Positions 19,724 through 27,827 of a DNA stretch of 64,000 nucleotides are shown here, piece by piece (the first letter of the stretch is position 1; each line of letters opens with the position of its first letter). This DNA comes from Kitasatospora sp. NA04385 (GTDB taxonomy: Bacteria > Actinomycetota > Actinomycetes > Streptomycetales > Streptomycetaceae). The notes beneath the pieces were generated by a model. That model was not told the DNA's origin. It searched no databases and worked only from the letters and a program-made list of their open reading frames with translations. The position numbers and the translations under genes are program-made. The stretch lies in NCBI RefSeq assembly GCF_013364235.1, contig NZ_CP054919.1:2086809-2150808 (forward strand), read 5' to 3'.

Positions 19724-20743
19724 GTGACGACCATCAACGGACAGGGCACGGAGCAGCCGGAGTCTGGCCGCTACGACCGGCGGGAACCGGCCGGGATGGC
19801 GGAGCTGGCGGCGGTGGTCGACCGGGTCCGGAAGTCCGTGGAAAGCGTGATCGAGGGCAAGCCGGAGGCGGTCCGGATCGCCCTGACGGTGCTCCTCGCC
19901 GAGGGCCACCTGCTGCTGGAGGACGTGCCGGGCGTCGGCAAGACCATGCTCGCCAAGGCGCTGGCCCGCTCGGTGGACTGCACGGTGCGCCGCATCCAGT
20001 TCACCCCCGACCTGCTGCCGTCCGACGTGACCGGCACCAACGTGTTCGACCAGCACCAGCGGGACTTCGAGTTCCGGCCCGGCGCGATCTTCGCGCAGAT
20101 CGTGGTCGGCGACGAGATCAACCGGGCCTCGCCGAAGACCCAGTCCGCGCTGCTGGAGTCGATGGAGGAGCGCCAGGTCACCATCGACGGCACCACGCAC
20201 GAGCTGCCCTCGCCGTTCATGGTGATCGCCACCCAGAACCCGGTGGAGATGGAGGGCACCTACGCCCTGCCCGAGGCGCAGCGCGACCGCTTCATGGCCC
20301 GGATCTCGATCGGCTACCCCAGCGCCGAGGCCGAGTTCGCGATGCTCGACCTGCACTCCGCGGCCAACCCGCTGGACGACCTGCAGCCGGTCGCGCACGC
20401 CTCCGACCTGCTCAAGCTGATCGACCTGGTGAAGACCGTCTACGTCTCCGACCCGGTCCGCCGCTACGCCGTCGACCTGGTCGCCGCCACCCGCACCAGC
20501 CCCGAGCTGCGGCTCGGCGCCTCCCCGCGGGCCACCCTGCACCTGGTCCGGGCGGCCCGCGCGCACGCCGCCCTGGACGGCCGCGACTACGTGCTCCCGG
20601 ACGACATCCAGGCGCTCGCCGCCCCGGTGCTGGCGCACCGCCTGCTGCCGACCTCGGAGACCCAGCTGAGCCGCCGCACGGTCGAGCAGGTCGTGCTCGA
20701 CCTGGTGGCCCGACTGCCGATCCCGCGCCCGCAGGGCCGCTGA
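19724..20743 (+). CDS. MoxR-family AAA+ ATPase
   Basis: 339 residues from GTG 19724, with GGGAG seven nt upstream. Walker A is LLEDVPGVGKTMLAKALA; Walker B and sensor motifs are IVVGDEINRASPKTQSALLE and MVIATQNPVEMEGTYALPEA. The C-terminal lid contains RATLHLVRAARAHA. MoxR ATPases act as chaperones for von Willebrand-type or membrane complexes. The gene begins a three-gene operon with DUF58 and a transglutaminase-like membrane protein, a very common partnership of unknown exact substrate. The gap to the next gene is one base. Confidence 0.95.
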   Translation: MTTINGQGTEQPESGRYDRREPAGMAELAAVVDRVRKSVESVIEGKPEAVRIALTVLLAEGHLLLEDVPGVGKTMLAKALARSVDCTVRRIQFTPDLLPSDVTGTNVFDQHQRDFEFRPGAIFAQIVVGDEINRASPKTQSALLESMEERQVTIDGTTHELPSPFMVIATQNPVEMEGTYALPEAQRDRFMARISIGYPSAEAEFAMLDLHSAANPLDDLQPVAHASDLLKLIDLVKTVYVSDPVRRYAVDLVAATRTSPELRLGASPRATLHLVRAARAHAALDGRDYVLPDDIQALAAPVLAHRLLPTSETQLSRRTVEQVVLDLVARLPIPRPQGR

Positions 20744-20744
20744 G

Positions 20745-22073
20745 GTGGCCCGCACCGCCCGCGCCTCCGGGGTGCGCGCCGCGCTGCGCGGACTGACCAC
20801 CCGGGGCCGCTCCTTCCTCGCGGCCGGGCTGACGGCCGCGGTGTGCGCGTTCGTGTTCGGCCAGGCCGCGCTGCTCCAGGTCGGCGTGCTGCTGGCGGCG
20901 CTGCCGCTGGCGGCCGCCGCGCTGCTGGTGCGCACCCGCTACCGGGTGGCCTCCGGCCGCCGGCTGAGCCCGCACCGGGCCGCGGCCGGCCAGGAGGCCC
21001 GGGTGCACCTGCGGCTGGACAACGTCTCCCGGGTGCCCACCGGCCTGCTGCTGCTGGAGGACAAGGTCCCGTACGTGCTGGGCCCGCGCCCGCGCTTCGT
21101 GCTGGACCGGGTCGAGCCGCGCGGCTTCCGCGAGGTGTCCTACCGGGTCCGCTCCGACCTGCGCGGCCGCTACCCGCTGGGCCCGCTGCAACTGCGGCTG
21201 TCCGACCCGTTCGGGATGTGCGAGCTGACCCGCGCGTTCAGCGCCGCGGACGTGCTGACCGTCGTCCCGCAGGTCCAGGACCTGCCGGGGGTCCGGCTGC
21301 CCGGCGAGTCCGGCGGGCAGGGCGACTCCAACAGCCACTCCCTGGCGCTGGCCGGCGACGACGACGTCATCCCGCGCGAGTACCGGCACGGCGACGACCT
21401 GCGCCGGGTGCACTGGAAGTCCACCGCCCGGTACGGCGAGCTGATGGTGCGCCGCGAGGAGCAGCCGCTGCAGGCCCGCGCCACCGTGCTGCTGGACACC
21501 CGGGAGACCGCGCACCGCGGTTCCGGCCCGGCGTCCTCGTTCGAGTGGGCGGTGTCCTGCGCCGCCTCGGTCGCGGTCGACCTGGTGCAGCGCGGCTACC
21601 GCACCCGGCTGCTCACCGACACCGGCTCCTCGGTGCCCGACACCGGCCCCGGTGGCGGCGGCACCAGCGCGGCCGAGTCGGTCGGCATGCTGCTGGACGC
21701 GCTGGCCGTGGTCGAGCACTCCGACGGCGGCACCCTGGCCCGGGCCGAGGAGGTGCTCCGGCTCGGCGGCGAGGGCCTGCTGGTGGCGGTCGTCGGCGAG
21801 CTGGACGAGGAGCAGGTGGAGCGGCTGGCCCGGCTGCGCCGGCGCACCGGCGGCGCCGTCGTGCTGCTGCTGGACACCGGCACCTGGTCGGGCCTGCGCC
21901 ACCTGCTGCCGGACAGCGCGGACGAGCAGGTCGAGAGCCGCGTGGCCCGGCTGCGCGAGTCCGGCTGGACCGTGCTGCCGGTGCGGGCCGGCGACTCGCT
22001 GCCCGCCCTGTGGCGGGCCGCGGACCGCACCCAGAACAACACCGTTCCCTACCGAGACGAGGTCGGCGCTTGA
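20745..22073 (+). CDS. DUF58 domain protein
   Basis: 442 residues from a GTG. Two N-terminal membrane helices (about 24-62) are followed by a beta-rich segment and the DUF58 core signature YRHGDDLRRVHWKSTARYGEL near residue 210. The C-terminal part resembles a von Willebrand A-like fold. DUF58 proteins pair with MoxR ATPases and transglutaminases; the complex is thought to act at the cell envelope. The stop overlaps the TTG start of the next gene, so translation is coupled. Confidence 0.93.
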   Translation: MARTARASGVRAALRGLTTRGRSFLAAGLTAAVCAFVFGQAALLQVGVLLAALPLAAAALLVRTRYRVASGRRLSPHRAAAGQEARVHLRLDNVSRVPTGLLLLEDKVPYVLGPRPRFVLDRVEPRGFREVSYRVRSDLRGRYPLGPLQLRLSDPFGMCELTRAFSAADVLTVVPQVQDLPGVRLPGESGGQGDSNSHSLALAGDDDVIPREYRHGDDLRRVHWKSTARYGELMVRREEQPLQARATVLLDTRETAHRGSGPASSFEWAVSCAASVAVDLVQRGYRTRLLTDTGSSVPDTGPGGGGTSAAESVGMLLDALAVVEHSDGGTLARAEEVLRLGGEGLLVAVVGELDEEQVERLARLRRRTGGAVVLLLDTGTWSGLRHLLPDSADEQVESRVARLRESGWTVLPVRAGDSLPALWRAADRTQNNTVPYRDEVGA

Positions 22074-24514
22074 CCACCCGGGCCAAGTTGACGCTCTGCG
22101 CGGCCCTGGCCACCGCCCTGGCCGCGCTGTGCCTGTCCCCGCTGTTCCAGGACGCCTTCGCACTGGCCCCGCACGGGCTGCTGATGGTCGCCGTCGCGGC
22201 CGGCGCCGGCGCCGGCCTGCGCGCCCTGCCGCTGCCCCGGGCCCTGGTGCCGCCGCTGCAGCTCGTCGTGGTGCTGTACGTACTGATGCTCACCACCGTG
22301 CAGTCCTCGATGAGCGCCGGCCTGCTGCCCGGCCCGGGCGCACTGGACGCGCTCTCCTCGCTGCTCAGCCGGGGCGGCACCGACATCCAGGCGTACGCGA
22401 TCCCGGCCCCGGCCACCGACGGCCTGCGGCTGATCGTGGTCGGCTCGGTCGCCCTGGTGGCCGTGCTGGTCGACGCCCTGGCGGTCACCTACCGCCGGGC
22501 CGCGGCCGCGGGCCTGCCGCTGCTCGCCCTGTACTCGGTGGCCGGCGGCCTGGCCGAGTCGCCGGGCGGCATGTGGCTGTGGTTCCTGTTCGCGGCCGCC
22601 GGGTACCTGGCGCTGCTCTACACCGAGGGCCAGGACCGGCTCACCCGCTGGGGCCGGGTCTTCCACGGCACCGGCCGCTCCGCCGTCGCGCTGTCCAACG
22701 GCGGCCGCCGGATCGGCGTGATCGCGCTGGCCGTCGCGGTGCTGGTGCCGGCGCTCGCCCCCGCGGTCGGCGGCGGCCTGTTCGACAGCCTGGGCGGCCA
22801 CCACGGCGAGGGCACCGGCAACGGGAACGGCGGCAACGACGAGCGCTCGCTCAACCTGGTCGTCGCGCTCACCGCCAACCTGCGCTCCAGCGACGACACC
22901 GAGCTGCTGACCTTCTCCACCGACTCGCCCGACGCGGACCAGCTCTACCTGCGGATCGCCGAGCTCAGCGAGTTCAACGGCCAGGAGTGGGTGGCCGGGG
23001 AACAGAACCCGCAGCCGCTGCCGAGCAGCATGCCCGCGCCCGAGGGGCTGGGCCTGAACCTGCCCACCACCTCGGTCCGCACCAACATCACGGTCTCCGA
23101 CCGGTTGAGCACCACCTGGCTGCCGATGCCCTACCCGATGTCCTGGGTGGAACTGCCGAACGGCTCGAACTGGCGCTTCGACCCGGTGGGGCGCACCGTC
23201 AGCGGCGTCAACGGTCAGAAGAGCAAGGGGCTGAGCTACACGGTGGGCTCGGTGGCCGTCAACGCCACCGCGGCCCAGCTGCGCGGCGCCGGGGCGCCCC
23301 CGGCCGACGTCAGCAAGCGCTACCTGGGCCTGCCGCCCAACCTGCCGTCGGTGGTGGCCGACACCGCCAAGGACGTCACCAAGGGCAAGACCACCCCGTA
23401 CGACCAGGCCGTCGCGCTCCAGCAGTACTTCACCAGCGGCGGCTTCACCTACAACACCAAGATCGACTCGCGGACCGGGCCGGACGCCATCGCCAAGTTC
23501 CTCCAGGACAAGGAGGGCTTCTGCGTCCACTTCGCCGCCACCATGGCCGCGATGTCCCGCTCCCTGGGCATCCCCGCCCGGGTCGCGATCGGCTTCACCC
23601 CGGGCTCCGGCAACGGCACCGACCGGGTGGTGCGCAGCTCCAACTACCACGCCTGGCCGGAGCTGTACTTCAACGGCTACGGCTGGATGCGCTTCGAGCC
23701 CACCCCGAACCGGGGCTCCGCCCCGCTGTACTCGGTCCAGCAGACCGCGCCCAGCAGCGCGCCCAGCACCGCGCCCAGCAGTGCCGCGCCGAGCGCGCAG
23801 CCCTCCGCCCAGCCGTCCGCCTCCAGCGACTGCCCCCCGCAGCAGCACCGGCCGGGCGAGTGCGGCGACGAGGCCGCGCTGGTCGAGCACCGGACGACGA
23901 CGACGCCCTGGTGGGAGTCCTGGCCGGTCCTGGTGGCCGTGCTCGGTGGCGTGCTGCTGCTGGCGGCGCTGGCCTTCCCGATGCTCTGGCGCACCAGGCT
24001 GCGCCGCCGCCGCCTCGGCGCCGGCCGCCACCTGTCCGGGGCGGACGGGCCGCGGCTCACCGACGAGCAGGTGCTCGCCGCCTGGGCCGAACTGGTCGAC
24101 TCCGCCTGGGACCTGGGCATCCCGCCGGACGACGCCCGCACCCCGCGCAACGCGGTGCGCCGGCTCGCCGAGGACGCCCGGCTGGACGCCGACTCCGCGG
24201 CCGCCGCGGGCCGGGTCGCCCTCGCCACCGAGCGCGTCATGTACGCCCGCGAGTCCGACGCGCCCGCGCAGCTGGGCGGCGACGTCCGGGCCGCCCGGGA
24301 GGCGCTGCGGGTGCGCGCCACCCGCACCCGGCGGCTGCGCGCGCTGCTGCTGCCCGCCTCCGCGGTGCGGCTGTGGTGGCGCGCCCAGGACCGCGCCGCG
24401 GCCCGCCGGGAGCGCACGGCCGAACGGATGGCGGCGGTCCGGGCCGCCCTGGCCGGGCCGTTCCGGCGGCTCGGACGGCTGGGGCGGCTCGGGCGGAAGA
24501 AGAAGGACGGGTAG
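22070..24514 (+). CDS. Transglutaminase-like membrane protein (TgpA family)
   Basis: 814 residues from TTG 22070 (overlap TTGA; GAGG upstream). Five to six membrane helices fill residues 1-245. An extracellular part ends in a transglutaminase core: GFCVHFAATMAAMSRSLGIP (catalytic Cys), SNYHAWPELYF (His) and RFEPTPNRG. A Ser/Ala/Pro/Gln linker leads to a last membrane helix (about 617-640) and a cytoplasmic DUF4129-like basic tail. It is the third gene of the MoxR-DUF58 operon. The substrate is unknown; a role in envelope protein cross-linking or cleavage is inference. Confidence 0.92.
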   Translation: MTTRAKLTLCAALATALAALCLSPLFQDAFALAPHGLLMVAVAAGAGAGLRALPLPRALVPPLQLVVVLYVLMLTTVQSSMSAGLLPGPGALDALSSLLSRGGTDIQAYAIPAPATDGLRLIVVGSVALVAVLVDALAVTYRRAAAAGLPLLALYSVAGGLAESPGGMWLWFLFAAAGYLALLYTEGQDRLTRWGRVFHGTGRSAVALSNGGRRIGVIALAVAVLVPALAPAVGGGLFDSLGGHHGEGTGNGNGGNDERSLNLVVALTANLRSSDDTELLTFSTDSPDADQLYLRIAELSEFNGQEWVAGEQNPQPLPSSMPAPEGLGLNLPTTSVRTNITVSDRLSTTWLPMPYPMSWVELPNGSNWRFDPVGRTVSGVNGQKSKGLSYTVGSVAVNATAAQLRGAGAPPADVSKRYLGLPPNLPSVVADTAKDVTKGKTTPYDQAVALQQYFTSGGFTYNTKIDSRTGPDAIAKFLQDKEGFCVHFAATMAAMSRSLGIPARVAIGFTPGSGNGTDRVVRSSNYHAWPELYFNGYGWMRFEPTPNRGSAPLYSVQQTAPSSAPSTAPSSAAPSAQPSAQPSASSDCPPQQHRPGECGDEAALVEHRTTTTPWWESWPVLVAVLGGVLLLAALAFPMLWRTRLRRRRLGAGRHLSGADGPRLTDEQVLAAWAELVDSAWDLGIPPDDARTPRNAVRRLAEDARLDADSAAAAGRVALATERVMYARESDAPAQLGGDVRAAREALRVRATRTRRLRALLLPASAVRLWWRAQDRAAARRERTAERMAAVRAALAGPFRRLGRLGRLGRKKKDG

Positions 24515-24550
24515 CCCCGCGGCCCGCCGGACCGCCGCGCCCCGGTGGTC

Positions 24551-24606
24551 CGGCGGGCTGGTCGTCCGGCGGGCTGGTCGTCCGGCGGGCTGGTCGTCCG
24601 GCGGGC
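24551..24606. repeat. 16-bp tandem repeat, 3.5 copies
   Basis: Three perfect copies of cggcgggctggtcgtc (24551-24566, 24567-24582, 24583-24598) and half a fourth lie in the gap after the transglutaminase gene. They are non-coding and probably arose by slippage. Confidence 0.85.
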
Positions 24607-24657
24607 CGGCGGATCGTCGGCCCGGCGGCCCGGCGGCCCGGACGGGCGCACGCGAAA

Positions 24658-24695
24658 GGTCCGCCCGGCGGGGGAACTCCCCCGCCGGGCGGACC
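24658..24695. terminator. Bidirectional terminator
   Basis: A perfect 17-bp stem (24658-24674 with 24679-24695) with a 4-nt loop lies between the convergent transglutaminase operon (plus) and DUF3040 gene (minus, 19 bp away). It should stop both transcripts. Confidence 0.85.
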
Positions 24696-24713
24696 ACGTT
24701 GTGGTGGGTGCTG

Positions 24714-25091
24714 CTAGAGGCCGCTCTGTTCGTCGCGGCGGCGCTGCCAGCGCTGTTCCATTCGATCGACGACGCCGGACTTCCGGCGTGGTCCCGCGCT
24801 CTGTCGCGGGCCGTGCCCGGCCGGGCCGCGGCGCCACGCGGTGACCGCGAGGACCGCACAACCGAGCATCACCAGGAACCCGACCACGCTGACCCAGATG
24901 ACCTGGGCGACCAGGCCGCCCATGAGCAGCGCGATGCCTGCCACGAATCCCGCCACGGCCAGGTAGACCCGCCGACGGGTGTAGGTGTGCAGGCCGGTTC
25001 CCTCGAGCGCTGACGCGAACTTGGGATCTTCGGCGTACAGCGCTCGCTCCATCTGCTCGAGCAGTCGCTGCTCGTGCTCCGAGAGCGGCAC
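24714..25091 (-). CDS. DUF3040 membrane protein
   Basis: 125 residues. The N-terminus MPLSEHEQRLLEQMERALYA followed by EDPKFASAL is the DUF3040 signature. Two membrane helices (about 42-62 and 67-87) are followed by a basic, Arg/Gln-rich tail. The family is actinobacterial and of unknown function, often encoded near mraZ/mraW clusters. A TATGAT-like -10 (plus-strand 25204-25209) lies about 115 bp upstream. Confidence 0.92.
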   Translation of the reverse strand: MPLSEHEQRLLEQMERALYAEDPKFASALEGTGLHTYTRRRVYLAVAGFVAGIALLMGGLVAQVIWVSVVGFLVMLGCAVLAVTAWRRGPAGHGPRQSAGPRRKSGVVDRMEQRWQRRRDEQSGL

Positions 25092-25203
25092 GGAGTCCTC
25101 CTACTCGTCGGTCGCGGGGCGACCGGTCCGCCACCCCTGGCTCGGGCCTGTGTGGTCCATATGCCCCACCGGTCTGGCCGTCATGCTTACCGGCTTTACC
25201 CAG

Positions 25204-25209
25204 ATCATA
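25204..25209 (-). promoter_or_regulatory. Possible -10 box for the DUF3040 gene
   Basis: On the minus strand the hexamer is TATGAT, a good sigma-HrdB -10. No matching -35 is obvious at 17-18 nt. The start codon lies about 110 nt downstream, so the leader would be long. Confidence 0.35.
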
Positions 25210-25321
25210 CGGTCCACGGCCGCGGTTCGGCGTGGTCAATCAGGCGTGGCTCGGGCCACCGCTCCGGCGGCCCGCACCCCTGCAACGAGCGGAGGGCCCG
25301 CTTGGTGCCCCCCGCGGCGGA

Positions 25322-26074
25322 TCAGATCGCCTCGGCGAGCAGGTGGAGCTGGGTGGCGACGGCGTGGAAGGCGGGCTGCTCGGCGGCGGCCAGCTCCAGC
25401 TTGAGCAGGGCGTCGAGCGCGCCGGGCTCGGTGTCGACCAGGACGCCGGGGACGAGGTCGGCGAAGACCCGGATGCCGTGCACCGAGGCGACCCGCAGCC
25501 CGGCGCCGGTGGCCAGCGCGTCCAGCTGCTCGCCGGTGAAGCGGCGGGGCATCGGGTCCCCGGCGCCCCAGCGGCCGTCGGGGGCGTCCAGCGCGGTGCG
25601 GGCCTCGGTGAACTGGCCGGCCACCGCGCGGGCCAGCACCGCGCCGTTGCGGTTGGCGGCGAGCAGGCTGACCAGGCCGCCCTTGTCGAGGGTGGCGACC
25701 AGGTTGCCGAGCGCCTCGGCCGGGTCGTCGACGACCTCCAGGACGCCGTGGCAGAGCACCGCGTCGACCGATCCGGCCGGGACGAGTTCGGGCAGCGTCT
25801 GGGTGTCCCCCTGGACGGCCCGGACCAGCTCGGTGACGCCGGCCTCGGCGGCCCGGCGCTCCAGGGCGAACAACGCGTCGGGGCTGGGGTCGACCACGGT
25901 GACCCGGTGGCCCAGCCTGGCCACCGGCACGGCGAAGTTGCCGGTGCCGCCGCCGGTGTCGACGACCTCCAGGACCGGCCGTCCGAGCTCGGCGGAGCGC
26001 CGCTCCAGCGCTTCCCGCACCACCTCCCACACCACGGCGGTACGCAGCGCACTGCGGGGACGAGTCGGATACAA
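25322..26074 (-). CDS. SAM-dependent methyltransferase
   Basis: 250 residues from a TTG at 26074 (GAGGGG seven nt upstream; sequence begins LYPTRPRSALRTAVVWEVVR). Class I motifs are clear: motif I EVVDTGGGTGNFAVPVARLG, motif II VVDPSPDALFALE, and HGVLEVVDDPAEALGNL after strand 4. It resembles SmtA/CmoM-like enzymes; the substrate cannot be named. A GTG at VVWEVV is an alternative start. The next gene upstream encodes a HEPN protein on the same strand. Confidence 0.85.
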   Translation of the reverse strand: MYPTRPRSALRTAVVWEVVREALERRSAELGRPVLEVVDTGGGTGNFAVPVARLGHRVTVVDPSPDALFALERRAAEAGVTELVRAVQGDTQTLPELVPAGSVDAVLCHGVLEVVDDPAEALGNLVATLDKGGLVSLLAANRNGAVLARAVAGQFTEARTALDAPDGRWGAGDPMPRRFTGEQLDALATGAGLRVASVHGIRVFADLVPGVLVDTEPGALDALLKLELAAAEQPAFHAVATQLHLLAEAI

Positions 26075-26181
26075 GGCGGCACCCCTCTTGGCAGGTCTTC
26101 CACGGCGGGAACGCCTCCACCTTATCCGCCGGGATCGACCGGCCGGGGCGCGGCGCAGCGCCGGACGGCAGGTACCGGACG

Positions 26182-26682
26182 TCAGGGGTGCAGGGCCAGG
26201 ATCCGCTCCACGATGCGCAGGTACAGGGCGGTGTTGCGGATCAGGTCGTCCGCGTCCCGTTCGCCGGCGGCACCGGCGATGCCGGCCTCGGCGGCGGCCC
26301 GGCGGCGCGCCCCGGCCGCGAAGTAGGCGGCCCACTCGGCGAGCTCGGGGGCGACCTCGGGCAGCAGCTCCCAGGCCGGGCGGATCGCCTGGCGGCGGCG
26401 CGGGTGGCGCACCGGGCGGCCGCGGACGGCGAGCACGGCGGCGGTGGCGCGCAGCGCGGCGAGGTGGGCGGTGGCGTAGCGCTCCAGCGGGTCCTGTCGG
26501 CCGCGGGCGTGCACCAGGGTGCGGTGCGCGTGCCGGAGCAGTTCGAGTGCGGCCGGCGCGGCGGAGCCGCGGCGCAGCACCGGGTGGACGTCGCTGCCGC
26601 GGGAGGCGGGCAGGGTGGGCTGCTCGACGGCGGGTTGATCGACGGCAGGACGGACGACAGGCTCAGGACGGCTGATGGTCAT
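26182..26682 (-). CDS. SAV_6107-family HEPN domain protein
   Basis: 166 residues from ATG 26682 (GGGAG about five nt upstream). The first 45 residues are Pro/Val-rich and disordered. The helical HEPN-like domain follows (LELLRHAHRTLVHARGRQD), with RYATAH fitting the Rx4-6H motif of HEPN RNases, and ILALHP at the C-terminus. I recognise it as the actinobacterial family annotated SAV_6107. HEPN proteins often cut RNA in stress or conflict responses, but no toxin/antitoxin partner is adjacent, and this family's role is unknown. Confidence 0.82.
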   Translation of the reverse strand: MTISRPEPVVRPAVDQPAVEQPTLPASRGSDVHPVLRRGSAAPAALELLRHAHRTLVHARGRQDPLERYATAHLAALRATAAVLAVRGRPVRHPRRRQAIRPAWELLPEVAPELAEWAAYFAAGARRRAAAEAGIAGAAGERDADDLIRNTALYLRIVERILALHP

Positions 26683-27164
26683 GGGTCTCCCCCGTTCACT
26701 CCGGACCTTGCCCGGACCGGTCGGTCCGCGCATGCATCCATCGTGAACGGGGGGTCTGACAACTCGGGGTCCCCCGACCCCGTTCCAGTCGTCCCCCACG
26801 GCCGGTCTCCCCGGATTCCCCCCAGGGGGAGGGGCCGGGCTCCGCCGCCCCGTGTCGGCGGTGCCCGGCCCCCGTTCCGGCCGTTGGTCGCGCTCCGGGC
26901 CGTGGTGTCGACCGTCGTTCCCCCTGAACCCGACGGTCGGGCCCCGAGCGCTCCGGGTGGCTCCGCCCGGCGGCGGCCTTCCCGGTGCCCACCACTCTGC
27001 CGTCCGCCGGGGCCGCCGGGTATCCGTGCGGGTACTCAACCGGTGATCTGAGTACGGATACTCAGCCGCCCGCCGTTCGACCGCCCTCCCCCGCCCCGGG
27101 CCCGGCCCGGTACGGTGGCCGCGTCCCGCCCGAGGGCCGGGCGGACGCGTCGAAGGGGGCCGCC
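26683..27164. other. 482-bp intergenic region between divergent genes
   Basis: No gene is evident. The region holds promoters for the HEPN gene (minus) and the DUF4126 gene (plus), and a 16-bp palindrome resembling a MacR operator (listed separately). Confidence 0.55.
27049..27064. promoter_or_regulatory. MacR-type operator
   Basis: TGAGTACGGATACTCA is a palindrome with 7-bp half-sites separated by 2 nt. It differs by one base from the consensus I recall for S. coelicolor MacR (TGAGTAC-nn-GTACTCA). A further half-site GTACTCA lies at 27032-27038 with a degenerate left half, suggesting tandem sites. It lies about 100 bp before the DUF4126 membrane-protein gene; macRS are at 48-50 kb in this window. 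Confidence 0.65.
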
Positions 27165-27776
27165 GTGGGGGCCGTTCCGCTGATCTTCACCAGCGGCTGG
27201 GCGAGCGGGATCAACGCGTACGCCGTGGTGCTGCTGCTCGGCCTGTTCGGCCGCTTCGGCGGGGCGGACTCGGTGCCGCCGGTGCTGGGGCGCACGGACG
27301 TGCTGCTGGCCGCCGGGGCGCTGTTCCTGTGCGAGGCGGTGCTGGACAAGATCCCGTACGTGGACAGCCTCTGGGACGCGGTGCACACGGTGGTCCGCCC
27401 GGTCGCGGGCGCGACGGTGGGCGCGCTGCTGGCCGCGCACGACCCGGGGTCGCTGGGCGAGGTCGCGGCGGGGGCGGTCGGCGGGACGACGGCGCTGCTC
27501 AGCCACTGCGTCAAGGCGGGCCTGCGGATGGCGGCCAACACCTCGCCCGAGCCGGCCTCGAACGTCCTGCTGAGCCTGGCCGAGGACCTCTCGGTGGCCG
27601 GCCTGGTGACGCTGGCGATCTTCCACCCCTGGCTGGCCGCCTCGGCGGCGGCGGTGCTGCTGGCCCTCGGCGTGCTGCTGGTGTGGTTCGCGGTGACCCG
27701 CATCCGGCGCTTCTGGCTGCGCCGCCGGGAGCGCCGGGCGCGTCGGCGGGCCGGCGGGGCGGTGGCGGCCGGCTAG
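27165..27776 (+). CDS. DUF4126 membrane protein
   Basis: 203 residues from GTG 27165 (GGGGG upstream). It starts VGAVPLIFTSGWASGINAYA, the conserved DUF4126 opening, and has about five membrane helices with KIPYVDSLWDAVHTVVRPV in a loop. The tail is Arg-rich (about 185-203). The family is widespread and of unknown function, with proposed channel or transporter character. A MacR-like palindrome upstream suggests envelope-stress or development-linked control. It is followed 51 bp later by a CrtI-like gene on the same strand. Confidence 0.85.
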   Translation: MGAVPLIFTSGWASGINAYAVVLLLGLFGRFGGADSVPPVLGRTDVLLAAGALFLCEAVLDKIPYVDSLWDAVHTVVRPVAGATVGALLAAHDPGSLGEVAAGAVGGTTALLSHCVKAGLRMAANTSPEPASNVLLSLAEDLSVAGLVTLAIFHPWLAASAAAVLLALGVLLVWFAVTRIRRFWLRRRERRARRRAGGAVAAG

Positions 27777-27813
27777 CCCCGGCGGGCGGGGCCGACTAGG
27801 GCCCGGGGGCGCA

Positions 27814-27819
27814 TAGGAT
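27814..27819 (+). promoter_or_regulatory. -10 box giving a probable leaderless mRNA
   Basis: TAGGAT ends 8 nt before the ATG at 27828 and there is no Shine-Dalgarno, so transcription probably starts at or next to the start codon. Confidence 0.5.
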
Positions 27820-27827
27820 CTTCTGCC

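Noticed and set aside
24551..24606. Possible CRISPR or attachment-site repeats
   Set aside because: Only 16 bp, directly tandem, no spacers, no integrase or cas gene nearby.
26683..27164. Upstream extensions of the HEPN and DUF4126 genes
   Set aside because: Arg/Pro-rich composition typical of non-coding GC-rich DNA; both genes have better internal starts with ribosome sites.
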